Notes under the pieces: model-generated | Seen by the model: only the letters and a program-made list of their open reading frames with translations | The model's database searches: none | What the model was told of the DNA's origin: nothing | Translations under genes and position numbers: made by a program | In this document: positions 1-8,285 of the stretch, piece after piece | Layout: each line of letters starts with the position of its first letter | Numbering within the stretch: position 1 is the first letter of the stretch | Assembly: GCA_905339295.1 (NCBI GenBank) | Contig: CAJPFI010000024.1 | Coordinates: forward strand, 22,487 to 86,486 | Direction of reading: 5' to 3' | DNA from: Burkholderiales bacterium | GTDB taxonomy: Bacteria > Pseudomonadota > Gammaproteobacteria > Burkholderiales > Casimicrobiaceae | Length of the DNA stretch: 64,000 nucleotides

Positions 1-64
1 CACGCCGGGCCGACCCGCGAGCGCCGCGCGCGTCGACGTCCCGGGCAGCGGGCGCGTCGAGCCG

Positions 65-1051
65 TCAGATGGCGCGCGCGAGCTCGAGCAGCAATCGGTG
101 AACGGCCGGATCGACCTCGACGTCGCCGTCGCCATGATCGCGCCGCGCCTGCTGCGAGCGATCGCCAGGCATTCGAACCTCGGCGTGTCCCACGGCGGGC
201 CGAGAGCGCCGCACGGCATCGCGCAGGGCCGCCACGCGGGTCTCGAACGCCTCCGCCGGCATCAGCAGGTCGGGCTTGAGCGCCAGGAAGAAGAACCCCG
301 AGTTGCGGGTCTCGCGGAGCACCGGATCGCTTCCGGCGAGCATCCCGAAAAGCTGCGCGGCGAACGCCAGGCAACTCCCGCGCGGGCCGCCCCAGCTCAG
401 GAACGCGCCGGCGAGCGCCGCCGCCGGATCGGTCGTCTCGCGCCCTTCCGCGTCGACCGCGGTGCCCGCATCGAGCGGCCGACCGGTCGCCTGCCGGAGC
501 AGCGCCTCGCCCCAGGTGACGCCGCTGGTGCCGATGTCGAGGACCACCGGATCGTCGCCGCAGGGGAACGCGAACGCGACCGGATTCGTGCCGAGGATGC
601 GCTCGGCGCCACCGAAGGGAGCCACGCGCGCCGTCGTGTTCGCCGTGTGCATCGCGACGAATCCCGCGCGCGCCATCCGCTCGACGTAGTACGCGAGCCG
701 TCCGCTGAACCAGGTGTTGCACGCGCCGACCACCGCAATCCCCGAGGTACTGGCGATCTCGATCGCCTTGTCGGCCGCCGCCAGCGACACGACATAGCCG
801 TTGACGTCGCCCCCGTCGATCGTGGCCGAAACCGGCGTCTGCGTCGTCACGCGGATCGCGCCGCCGGCCCCCTTCCTGACGAGCTCGGCGACGATCGCGG
901 GCACGCGCGGGAGTCCCGCGAACGCGTGGCCGGTGACCATCGCGTCGACCAGGTGCGCGGCCACGTCCCCGGCGTGGGCGGGCGGCATGCCGTGGCGCAC
1001 GAGCGCCGCGACGGCCAGCGCGCGGGCGTCAGCCTGCGACAGCCTGATCAT
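65..1051 (-). CDS. Ldh2 family NAD(P)-dependent malate/L-lactate-type dehydrogenase
   Basis: This 328-residue protein matches the Ldh2/AllD/YlbC family of NAD(P)H-dependent 2-hydroxyacid dehydrogenases (malate, lactate, ureidoglycolate, sulfolactate and diketogulonate enzymes). The family glycine-rich and substrate regions are visible: GHAFAGLPR near residue 35, with the His expected in catalysis, and GTNPVAFAFP near residue 165. The reading frame is open upstream, but that extension is Arg/Ser-rich low-complexity sequence. The start at MIRLSQADARAL matches the family N terminus and overlaps the upstream PrpD-type gene by 23 bases, so it is translationally close to it. It is the last gene of the TAXI-TRAP operon, which suggests it oxidises or reduces a hydroxyacid taken up by that transporter. 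The substrate is not predictable from sequence. Confidence 0.85.
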   Translation of the reverse strand: MIRLSQADARALAVAALVRHGMPPAHAGDVAAHLVDAMVTGHAFAGLPRVPAIVAELVRKGAGGAIRVTTQTPVSATIDGGDVNGYVVSLAAADKAIEIASTSGIAVVGACNTWFSGRLAYYVERMARAGFVAMHTANTTARVAPFGGAERILGTNPVAFAFPCGDDPVVLDIGTSGVTWGEALLRQATGRPLDAGTAVDAEGRETTDPAAALAGAFLSWGGPRGSCLAFAAQLFGMLAGSDPVLRETRNSGFFFLALKPDLLMPAEAFETRVAALRDAVRRSRPAVGHAEVRMPGDRSQQARRDHGDGDVEVDPAVHRLLLELARAI

Positions 1052-2417
1052 GCTTCGGCCCGGTGCCGGTCCACGCATGCGCGCGCCGGCGTTCCAGCGC
1101 GTCGAGCAGCGGCGCGAGCGTGGGCTGCCGCTCGAGATCGAGGACGAAATCGCGCACCCGGTCGGTGTCGTCGCCCAGCACCGGGCCCGCCAGCTCGTCG
1201 TACTTGCGGCACAGCGCCTCGGGCGCGACGGGATTCTCCGGCTCGCCTGCCGGATAGTCGAGCGAGAGCGTGTGCACGCCCGACGCCGTCTCGATCGCAA
1301 CGCGCGATGCCCGCTTCGCAGGGTAGCCGGCATCCAGCGCCGGATCGTACAGCACCGCGATCCGGGCCATCAGCGCGCGGACGCGCGGATCTTCCAGCCT
1401 GCGCTGGGTGAACGCGAAGGCGCTCGTCTCGCCGTGCACCGCGGCGACGGCGATCGCGAACGCGATGCTGAACTGCGCCTGCGCGGGCGTCGCCGGATGC
1501 TCGATCTCGGCGGCGAGCGTGTAGCGGTCGACGTGGACCGACACCGAGCGAAGGTCCGCGGCCGGCGCCGGGTGCTGCCGGCTGAGCGCGAGGAACGCGT
1601 CGAGCGGCGCATGGTTGCCGCGGCAGCCGCCGTGCATCTTGACGTAGGTCCCGAGCATCCGCGGGACGGAAGGCTCCGGCACCACGCGCTCGCCGTTCGC
1701 GTACGCAGGGAAGAACCCCTCCGCGAGAATCGACTCGTGCCCGCGCGCGCCGGCGGCGGCCATCAGCGCCGCGACGCGGCCCGCCTCGCAGCCCTGGGCG
1801 ACCTGGAGCGGCTGCGTCGCCGACGCCCGCAGCGCCGCCTTGAGACCAGCGCCCAGGCTCGCCGCGATGGCGAGCGCGTGCATCGTCTCGGTTTCGGGGA
1901 GGCGGAGCAGCCGCGCGGTCGCCGCGGCGGACGCAAGGGGCGCGAGCACCGCCGTGCTCTGGAAACCGCGATCGACGATGGCGGGATACGCGCGCTCGCC
2001 CACGCGCAGGAACACCTCGTAGCCGGACGCGACGGCCGCGAGCAGGTCGTCGGGCCGCGGAAGCGCCGCCCGCAGGCCGCCCGCCACGGTGAGCGCGGTG
2101 GGCGTGACCACGCAGGACGGATGGCCCCCGGTCGAGCGCGAGCCGTCCTCCATGTAGGCCGCGTGCGACATGAACACGTTCACGCGCAACGCGTCGGCGG
2201 TCGCGCGTTCCGCGCCCTCGAACCAGCTATGGGCGGGTCCCGGAGCGTCGAGCGCGCGCGCGAGACTCCGCCAGGTGCCGATCCGGTATCCCGCGCAGGC
2301 GCACCCGATGAGGTCGAGCACGCGCAGCCGGGTCGCCTCCCGCACCTTCGCATCGGGCGCGCCCGCCTCCGCCGCGCGCTGCGCGAGCGCGCGGACGTCC
2401 AGCGCGTCCGCCGTCAT
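1029..2417 (-). CDS. MmgE/PrpD family protein
   Basis: A 462-residue MmgE/PrpD-fold protein. The family includes 2-methylcitrate dehydratase (PrpD), cis-aconitate decarboxylase and other enzymes acting on tricarboxylate-like substrates. Typical segments are DLIGCACAGYRIG near residue 37, an HAAYMEDGS region near 100, EGFFPAYANGERVV, and KMHGGCRGNHAPLDA near 265. Length is normal for the family. I chose the ATG at 2417 because it overlaps the permease stop (ATGA) and begins a family-like N terminus; the frame stays open far upstream only as an overlap with the permease gene. No citrate synthase or methylisocitrate lyase lies nearby, so a classical methylcitrate cycle role is not supported. A lyase or dehydratase acting on an imported acid is more likely. 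Confidence 0.85.
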   Translation of the reverse strand: MTADALDVRALAQRAAEAGAPDAKVREATRLRVLDLIGCACAGYRIGTWRSLARALDAPGPAHSWFEGAERATADALRVNVFMSHAAYMEDGSRSTGGHPSCVVTPTALTVAGGLRAALPRPDDLLAAVASGYEVFLRVGERAYPAIVDRGFQSTAVLAPLASAAATARLLRLPETETMHALAIAASLGAGLKAALRASATQPLQVAQGCEAGRVAALMAAAGARGHESILAEGFFPAYANGERVVPEPSVPRMLGTYVKMHGGCRGNHAPLDAFLALSRQHPAPAADLRSVSVHVDRYTLAAEIEHPATPAQAQFSIAFAIAVAAVHGETSAFAFTQRRLEDPRVRALMARIAVLYDPALDAGYPAKRASRVAIETASGVHTLSLDYPAGEPENPVAPEALCRKYDELAGPVLGDDTDRVRDFVLDLERQPTLAPLLDALERRRAHAWTGTGPKHDQAVAG

Positions 2418-4369
2418 CGCGCCGCGTGCAGCCGCGTCCGCCGCAGCGTCATCCACTGGCGCCCCAGCACGGCCAGGAAAGCGATCATGCCGACCGCATC
2501 GGAGACGTGCCCCGGAAAGGCCATCGCGCACCCGGCCGCGACCAGCACGATGCGTTCCCAGGTTGCGAGGGGCGCGATCAGGAAGCCGATCATGCCGGCG
2601 CCGTACGGAATCGCCGCCAGAAACAGCATCGCCCACGTGTATACGACGCTGCCGTTGAATCCGTCGGGCATCAGCATCGGCGTGTACACGAACATGAACG
2701 GCATCAGGTAGAGAAAGGACGAGAGCTTCATCGCATGGAAGCCGGTCCGATAGGGGTGCCCCCCCGCGATTCCCGCGCCCGCAAACGCGGCCATGCAAAC
2801 CGGCGGAGTCACGTTCGAGCTCTGGCTGAACCAGAACACCACGAAGTGCGCTGCGATGAGCGGGACGCCAAGTTGTCCCAGCGCGGGCACCGCGAGCAGC
2901 GCCAGGATCAGGTAGTCCGCCGTCACCGTGATGCCCATGCCCAGGATGAAGGTCGCGAACAGCACGAGCAGCAGCGCCAGCCACACCATCCCGTAGGTCT
3001 GCGCCATCACGATCTCGGAGAATCGGAACGCCAGTCCGGTGAGCAGCGCGATTCCGACGATGATCCCGACCGGCCCGGCCGTCACGCCCACGATCAGCGA
3101 CTTCTCGCCCCCGCTGGCGAGCCCGTCGTACAGGGCCGGGAAGAATCGGCGCACCTGGCCGCTCATCGCAAAGCGCGTGAACATGAGCGCGACGAAGCTC
3201 ACGATCGCCCAGAACGCGGCGAACGAAGGCGTGTAGCCCTCGAACAGGGTCACGAACAGCACGACCAGCGGCAGCAGGTAGTACCAGCCTCCGCGCACGA
3301 CGGCCCCGATCGCAGGCCTCAGCGACTTCGGTATCGCACCCAGCCCCGAGCGGCCCGCTTCGAAGTGGACCATGACCAGCACGGAGAAGAAATACAGGAT
3401 TGCCGGCACGAACGCGATCTTGACGATGTACGCGTACGGGACCTTGAGCATCTCCGCCATCAGGAACGCGCCGGCGCCCATCACCGGCGGCATGAACATG
3501 CCCCCGGTCGACGCTGCCGCCTCGACCGCACCCGCCACCTCGGGCCGGTAGCCCGTCTTCTTCATCAGCGGGATCGTGAACGTGCCCGTGGCGACGGTAT
3601 TGGCGACGGCGCTGCCCGAGATCATCCCGAACATGCCGCTTGCCACGACCGCTGCCTTGGCGGGGCCGCCGCGAAAGCGGGCGGTCAGCGCCACCGGCAG
3701 GTCGATGAAGAAGCGTCCGGCGCCGAACTGCTCGAACAGCGCGCCCATGATGATGAACAGCATCACGTACGCGATGAACACGTAGGCGACGAAGCCGAAG
3801 ATGCCGTTGGTGGACGCGTAGCTGTCGCCGATCACCTGGCTGTAGCCGAACCCCTGGTGCGCGAGGACGCCCGTCGGCAGGACCTGCCCGAGAAGCGCGT
3901 AGACGAGCATGGCCAGCGCGAGGATCGGCAGGACCACGCTCATCGCGCGGCGGCACGCCTCCAGCACCAGCGCGATCGCGATCGTCCCGAGCACGAGGTC
4001 GCGGGGCGTCGCCGTGCCGGCGCGCCAGGCCATGTTCTCGTAGTCGACGATGAAGTTGCCGAACGCGAGCACCGTGAGCGCGATCAGGACGAGGTCCAGC
4101 GCGCCGGGGCGGTCGCGCGGCGCGTGCCGCGTCGCCGGATAGCGCAGGAAGACGAGCGTGAGGATCGCGAGCAGGAAGCCGCCGCGCAGCGTGGACGTGC
4201 CGACGTCGTCGACGAGGACGACGAGGATCAGCAGCAGGCTGTAAGTCGCGGCGAGCAGCTTGTAGGCATGCTTCCAGAACCCCTCGAATTCGCGGACCGC
4301 CCGGGTCCCTTCGGCCTCTTCGAGGAGCTGGAGAAAGCGCGACGGGCGTGCTCCTGAGGGCGTCGGCAT
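2414..4369 (-). CDS. TRAP transporter fused permease (DctQM type, TAXI-associated)
   Basis: A 651-residue membrane protein with the arrangement of TRAP permeases in which the small (DctQ) and large (DctM) subunits are fused. The hydrophobic N-terminal part has about four membrane segments. It is followed by the DctM region, with conserved stretches such as GSAVANTVATGTFTIPLMK near residue 190 and TPPVCMAAFAGAGIAGG near residue 490. It would import an organic acid using a sodium gradient together with the periplasmic TAXI receptor encoded just upstream. The ATG at 4369 starts MPTPSGARPSRF. An upstream in-frame ATG lies inside the intercistronic hairpin and gives a Pro/Arg-rich extension, so I rejected it. 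The 3' end overlaps the PrpD-type gene by four bases. Confidence 0.9.
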   Translation of the reverse strand: MPTPSGARPSRFLQLLEEAEGTRAVREFEGFWKHAYKLLAATYSLLLILVVLVDDVGTSTLRGGFLLAILTLVFLRYPATRHAPRDRPGALDLVLIALTVLAFGNFIVDYENMAWRAGTATPRDLVLGTIAIALVLEACRRAMSVVLPILALAMLVYALLGQVLPTGVLAHQGFGYSQVIGDSYASTNGIFGFVAYVFIAYVMLFIIMGALFEQFGAGRFFIDLPVALTARFRGGPAKAAVVASGMFGMISGSAVANTVATGTFTIPLMKKTGYRPEVAGAVEAAASTGGMFMPPVMGAGAFLMAEMLKVPYAYIVKIAFVPAILYFFSVLVMVHFEAGRSGLGAIPKSLRPAIGAVVRGGWYYLLPLVVLFVTLFEGYTPSFAAFWAIVSFVALMFTRFAMSGQVRRFFPALYDGLASGGEKSLIVGVTAGPVGIIVGIALLTGLAFRFSEIVMAQTYGMVWLALLLVLFATFILGMGITVTADYLILALLAVPALGQLGVPLIAAHFVVFWFSQSSNVTPPVCMAAFAGAGIAGGHPYRTGFHAMKLSSFLYLMPFMFVYTPMLMPDGFNGSVVYTWAMLFLAAIPYGAGMIGFLIAPLATWERIVLVAAGCAMAFPGHVSDAVGMIAFLAVLGRQWMTLRRTRLHAAR

Positions 4370-4399
4370 CGCGTGGCCTGGATCGGGCGGTGGAGAGGA

Positions 4400-4428
4400 C
4401 GCGCGGCGGGCAGGTGACCCGCCGCGCG
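4400..4428 (-). promoter_or_regulatory. Intercistronic hairpin between TAXI receptor and permease genes
   Basis: A perfect 11-bp inverted repeat (4400-4410 with 4418-4428) with a 7-base loop lies 10 bases after the receptor stop codon and 30 bases before the permease start. No T-run follows on the minus strand. The likely effect is stabilisation of the receptor mRNA, or partial termination, giving more receptor than permease. The function is inference. Confidence 0.6.
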
Positions 4429-4438
4429 ACATGCCGTG

Positions 4439-5437
4439 CTACTTCAGCGCGGGCTCCGGGACCTTGACGTTGAGCTCGTTCCAGAACTTCGCGGCGCCCG
4501 GGTGCAGCGGGCCGATGTTGCCCTCGAGCGGATTGGCGCGGTTCAGGTTGGCGCCCTTGAACGCCATCCCGACCTTGCTGACCGCGCCGTCCGAGTAGGC
4601 GAGGCGCGTGAACTCGTAGACGAGCTCGTTGGGAACGTCCTTGTGCGCGATCAGGAAGCCGGCGTTGCCGAACAGCGTGACGTCCCTCTCCTGCCCCTTG
4701 TAGGTGCCCGCCTTGACGACGACCTTCTGGTAGAACGGGTACTTGTCGAGGAACTTCGAGCGCTCGAGCTCGGGACCGAAGTCCACGAGGTTGATCGGAC
4801 GGCTCGCCGCGACCTCGTCGACCACCGCGGCGGGCACCGAGCCCAGCCGGCTGAACGCCTGGATCTTGCCGTCGAGCAGCTGCGACGGATAGTCCTGGTG
4901 GCCTTCCATGCGGATGCGCACGTCGTTCTTCATGCCGACGTGGTCGAGGAACAGCGACATCGCCATCGTCGACCCGGAGCCCGGGGCGCCGATCGCGAAC
5001 GTCTGGCCCTTGAGGTCCGACGCCGTACGGATGTTGTCCTTCTGCAGCGCGATCACGTGGTTGGCCATCGGCGGCGTCACGACGCCGATCACGCGCCAGT
5101 TGCGCATCGGCTTGTCGAACGGCTTCTCGCCGTTCCAGGCCTGCGACATCGTCTCGGGCTGCGTCATGCCGAACTGCGCCTGCCCGGACTCGACCCGGCG
5201 CAGGTTCTCGAACCCGCCGCCCGACGTGCTGGGCGACACGCGCAGGATCTTCGAGTTCTCGTTGATGAAGTTCGCGAGCGGCGCCGCGATCATGTAGTAG
5301 GTGCCGGTCACGCCGCCGGTCGTGATCTGCGTGGCGGTCTGGGCGGCCGCGGTCGCGGCCCCCCCGGCAGCGCCGAGCGCGAGCGCCGCGGCGGCCAGTG
5401 CCTGGGCAGCGTTGCGGGCAAAGGGAATGCGACTCAT
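4439..5437 (-). CDS. TAXI family TRAP transporter solute-binding protein
   Basis: A 332-residue periplasmic receptor with an N-terminal signal peptide, probably cleaved after an ATAAAQ-like site near residue 33. The mature part shows the TAXI family pattern: ITTGGVTGTYYMIAAPLA at its start, then GGGFENLRRVESGQAQFGM and FAIGAPGSGSTM. TAXI receptors work with fused DctQM permeases, which is the gene directly downstream. The start at 5437 has a good ribosome-binding site (AGGAGG on the minus strand at 5443-5448). It is the first gene of a four-gene operon, divergent from a LysR gene. The ligand is unknown; the enzymes downstream suggest a hydroxy or unsaturated carboxylate. Confidence 0.9.
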   Translation of the reverse strand: MSRIPFARNAAQALAAAALALGAAGGAATAAAQTATQITTGGVTGTYYMIAAPLANFINENSKILRVSPSTSGGGFENLRRVESGQAQFGMTQPETMSQAWNGEKPFDKPMRNWRVIGVVTPPMANHVIALQKDNIRTASDLKGQTFAIGAPGSGSTMAMSLFLDHVGMKNDVRIRMEGHQDYPSQLLDGKIQAFSRLGSVPAAVVDEVAASRPINLVDFGPELERSKFLDKYPFYQKVVVKAGTYKGQERDVTLFGNAGFLIAHKDVPNELVYEFTRLAYSDGAVSKVGMAFKGANLNRANPLEGNIGPLHPGAAKFWNELNVKVPEPALK

Positions 5438-5568
5438 GGGTTCCTCCTGTGACGCGGGGTTCCGGGTCCCGGTGAGCGCGCCGCCTCGCGCGATCGATGC
5501 GTTGTTCGAACTTGTCGACCCGATCGCGGCTATACTACTCATCGACGATTCATCATAGCAAATTGTAT

Positions 5569-5592
5569 TATTTGATCCGATTCGATCAAATA
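5569..5592. promoter_or_regulatory. Palindromic operator between TAXI-TRAP operon and LysR gene
   Basis: An AT-rich perfect 9-bp inverted repeat (tatttgatc at 5569-5577 and gatcaaata at 5584-5592) with a 6-base spacer lies 17 bases before the LysR start and 132 bases before the receptor start. It contains the T-N11-A pattern typical of LysR boxes. On the minus strand, TTGATC followed after 16 bases by TACAAT could be the operon promoter overlapping the palindrome. The site is seen directly; LysR binding is inferred. Confidence 0.65.
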
Positions 5593-5608
5593 TCGTGATG
5601 CACGGCCG

Positions 5609-6580
5609 ATGACGCTCAAGCACCTGGAAGCGCTCTACTGGGTCTGGCGACTCGGGAGCTTCACCGCGGCCTCCGAGCGGCTGCACTCGACGCAGTCGGC
5701 CATCTCGATGCGCATCCGCGACCTCGAGGAGGCCCTCGGGCAGGAGCTGTTCGACCGCACGGCGCGTGCCGCCCGACTCACCGCCAAGGGCCAGGAGCTC
5801 GTCGGCTACGCCGAGCGGGTGATGGAACTGATGGCGGAGATCAAGGCGCGCATCGGCGACCCGACGATCGTGTCCGGCATCGTCCGCGTCGGCGTCACCG
5901 AGTACGTGGCGCTCACCTGGCTTCCGGACCTGGTGCGCGAGCTCAACGCCCGCTACCCGAGGGTGACGCTGGAAATGAACGTCGACCTCACGCTTTCCTT
6001 GCTGGAGAAGCTGCGGGGCGGCGAGATCGACCTCGCCCTTCTCCCCGGCCCGATCGCGCAGCCCGGGCTTCGCAACATCTCGCTCGGGCTCGTCGAGTTC
6101 GCGTGGATGGCCAGCCCCGCGCTCAAGATTCCCGACCGCAGCCTGACGCCGCGCGACCTCGACAACTGGCCGATCCTGACGCTGTCGAAGACGTCCAATC
6201 TGTACGCGGTGCTGGAGCGATGGTTCGAGGAGTCCGGCGCCGTCGGACGCCGGACCGACACCTGCAACAGCCTTTCGGTCCTCGCGTCCTGGACGATCGC
6301 CGGGCTCGGCATCGGCTACCTGCCGGTCGCGCATTTCGGCCGCGACATCCGCGCGGGACGGTTGCGCATCGTCGACGTGACGCCGAGGCTGCCGGACATC
6401 GAGTACGTCGCGGCGCTGGACCTTCGCCATCCGCAGCCGCTCACGCAGTCGGTGGCGGAGCTCGCGGTGGCGGTCAGCGACTTCGAGCGCAGGACGCCCG
6501 GGCCCGCGGTTCCGGCGAAGCCGGCCCCGGCCGCGAACGGCCCGCGTCGAAAATCGGCGGCGGGCGGCCGTGCGCGCTGA
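5609..6580 (+). CDS. LysR family transcriptional regulator
   Basis: A 323-residue LysR-type regulator. The N-terminal winged helix-turn-helix spans about residues 1-62 (LKHLEALYWVWRLGSFTAA, then STQSAISMRIRDLEEALG). A periplasmic-binding-protein-like effector domain follows from about residue 90 (VRVGVTEYVALTWLP) to 295. The C-terminal 30 residues are Pro/Ala/Arg-rich and probably disordered. It is divergent from the TAXI-TRAP operon with a palindrome between them, so it most likely controls that operon in response to the transported acid or a metabolite of it. Confidence 0.92.
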   Translation: MTLKHLEALYWVWRLGSFTAASERLHSTQSAISMRIRDLEEALGQELFDRTARAARLTAKGQELVGYAERVMELMAEIKARIGDPTIVSGIVRVGVTEYVALTWLPDLVRELNARYPRVTLEMNVDLTLSLLEKLRGGEIDLALLPGPIAQPGLRNISLGLVEFAWMASPALKIPDRSLTPRDLDNWPILTLSKTSNLYAVLERWFEESGAVGRRTDTCNSLSVLASWTIAGLGIGYLPVAHFGRDIRAGRLRIVDVTPRLPDIEYVAALDLRHPQPLTQSVAELAVAVSDFERRTPGPAVPAKPAPAANGPRRKSAAGGRAR

Positions 6581-6712
6581 CACGCGGCTGGCGCCAAGGG
6601 GAGCGCGCAGCGCAGGGACGCACGCATCGCGTTCCCGCCAGCGACGACCCGGCGACCGGCGCCGGCGCGCTCGCATGCGCCATGGCGGTCGACGAACCGC
6701 ACCGGAGGCGCC

Positions 6713-7084
6713 ATGGACGCAAGCGCCGCGGACGCCTGGGTAGGCGACCTGCTCGCCGCGGTCGACGCGAAGGACGCCGACCGCTTCGTCGGCTTCCTGA
6801 CCGAGGACGCCGCGTTCTCGTACGCGAACGCGCCGGCGGCGGTCGGCCGGGAGGCCGTGCACGCGGCCGTCACCGCGTTCTTCGCCGCGGTGCGCTCGCT
6901 CGCGCACACGCCTCGGCGCGTCTGGCCGGTGCCGGGTCACGTCGTCGTCGAGGGAACCGTGCGCTACGAGCGGCTCGACGGCCGCGTCGTGACGCTGCCG
7001 TTCGTCAACGTCCTCTCGCTCGAGGGCGAGCGGATCGACGACTACCGCGTCTACATCGACGGCTCGCCGCTCTTCGCGCCGTGA
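6713..7084 (+). CDS. SnoaL-like / NTF2-fold protein
   Basis: A 123-residue protein with the pattern of the SnoaL/NTF2-like superfamily. It opens with a helix (WVGDLLAAVDAKDADRFVGF), then LTEDAAFSYANAP, a second helix (GREAVHAAVTAFFAAV) and beta strands ending in ERIDDYRVYIDGSPLF. Such proteins are small cytosolic enzymes or ligand-binding proteins, and the family alone does not tell which. The start is supported by GGAGG at 6704-6708. It sits alone between two LysR genes, 132 bases after the first, and could be co-transcribed with it. Confidence 0.75.
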   Translation: MDASAADAWVGDLLAAVDAKDADRFVGFLTEDAAFSYANAPAAVGREAVHAAVTAFFAAVRSLAHTPRRVWPVPGHVVVEGTVRYERLDGRVVTLPFVNVLSLEGERIDDYRVYIDGSPLFAP

Positions 7085-7163
7085 GCGCGCCGCGCACGGC
7101 CGATCGGGCCACACGCCCCCTGCCCCGCCGATGCGCGCGGAGCGCGTGGGACAATCGCCGCCC

Positions 7164-8087
7164 ATGCCGATCCATTTCGACCTCGTCGACCTGCGCCTGA
7201 TGGTGCACGTCGCCGAAGCGAACAGCCTCACCCGGGGCGCCGAGGCGTCGCACATCTCGCTCCCCGCGGCGAGCACGCGCATCAGGAACCTCGAGGAGAG
7301 CATCGGAACCAAGCTGCTCTACCGCACGAGCCAGGGCGTGACGCTGACGCCGCCGGGGCAGGCGTTCGTGCACCATGCGCGGACCGTGCTGGGACAGCTC
7401 GAGCACCTGCGCGGCGACCTTCAGGAGTACGCGCGCGGCATCAAGGGGCACCTGCGCGTCTTCGCGAACACGACGGCGCTCGGCGAGTTCCTGCCGCCGG
7501 TGCTGCGCAGCTACCTGCTCTCCCATCCGGACGTCAACATCGACCTGCGCGAGCAGCTGTCGCACGACATCGTCCGGGCGGTGACCGACGGGAGGACCGA
7601 CCTCGGCATCGTCGCGGGCCTCGTGCGCACCGAGAACCTCGAGACGCTTCCCTACCGGCGCGACAGGCTGGTGCTCGTCGTGCCGCGGACGCACCGGCTG
7701 GCCGGCGCCGCGTCGGTCGCCTTCGCCGACACGCTCGACGAGGACCACGTCGGCCTGCACGAGTCGAGCGCCATCCACGTGTTCCTGCGGCAGGTCTGCG
7801 ACCAGTTGCACCGGCCGCTCAAGCTGCGCATCCAGGTGGGCAACTTCGAGGCCGCCTGCCGGATGGTCGAGGCCGGCGTCGGCGTGGCGATCCTGCCCCG
7901 GTCCGCGGCGCGGCGGCATGCGCAGGCGATGGACATCGCGATCGTTGCGCTGTCGGATCCCTGGGCGATACGCGAGATGCTGATCTGCATGCGCAGCCTC
8001 GATGCGCTGCCCGTGTTCGCGCGCGAGCTGGTGGACCTGCTGGTCGAGGACGCGCGTCGTGCCGCCACGCAGGACGAGGCGCACTGA
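7164..8087 (+). CDS. LysR family transcriptional regulator
   Basis: A 307-residue LysR-type regulator from the ATG at 7164 (MPIHFDLVDLRLMVHVAE). An upstream in-frame ATG at 7131 adds only MRAERVGQSPP, which lacks family similarity. The helix-turn-helix covers about residues 5-63 (HISLPAASTRIRNLEESIG). The effector-binding domain follows from about residue 92 (HLRVFANTTALGEFLPPVL). Domain layout and length are normal. It reads in the same direction as the acyl-CoA synthetase 198 bases downstream, which is a possible but unproven target. Confidence 0.9.
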   Translation: MPIHFDLVDLRLMVHVAEANSLTRGAEASHISLPAASTRIRNLEESIGTKLLYRTSQGVTLTPPGQAFVHHARTVLGQLEHLRGDLQEYARGIKGHLRVFANTTALGEFLPPVLRSYLLSHPDVNIDLREQLSHDIVRAVTDGRTDLGIVAGLVRTENLETLPYRRDRLVLVVPRTHRLAGAASVAFADTLDEDHVGLHESSAIHVFLRQVCDQLHRPLKLRIQVGNFEAACRMVEAGVGVAILPRSAARRHAQAMDIAIVALSDPWAIREMLICMRSLDALPVFARELVDLLVEDARRAATQDEAH

Positions 8088-8285
8088 GGCGGCGGGCCAG
8101 GACGCGTCGGCGGGCGGCTCGAGATCGCGGCCGTCGCGCGGGTCGGCGGCGATTGGGCGCAGTATGCAGGGTGTGCCGGCCAGAGCCGCCGCCTCCCCGG
8201 GGCGGCCGGGACGACCGTCGACCGGGCCGCCCTCCGCGGCTGCCCCGGACCGAAGCACCAAGTCAGGCAGCGGCAGGAGGCGATG

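Noticed and set aside
1052..1333. N-terminal extension of the Ldh2 frame
   Set aside because: Arg/Ser-rich sequence lying inside the PrpD-type gene, without family similarity.
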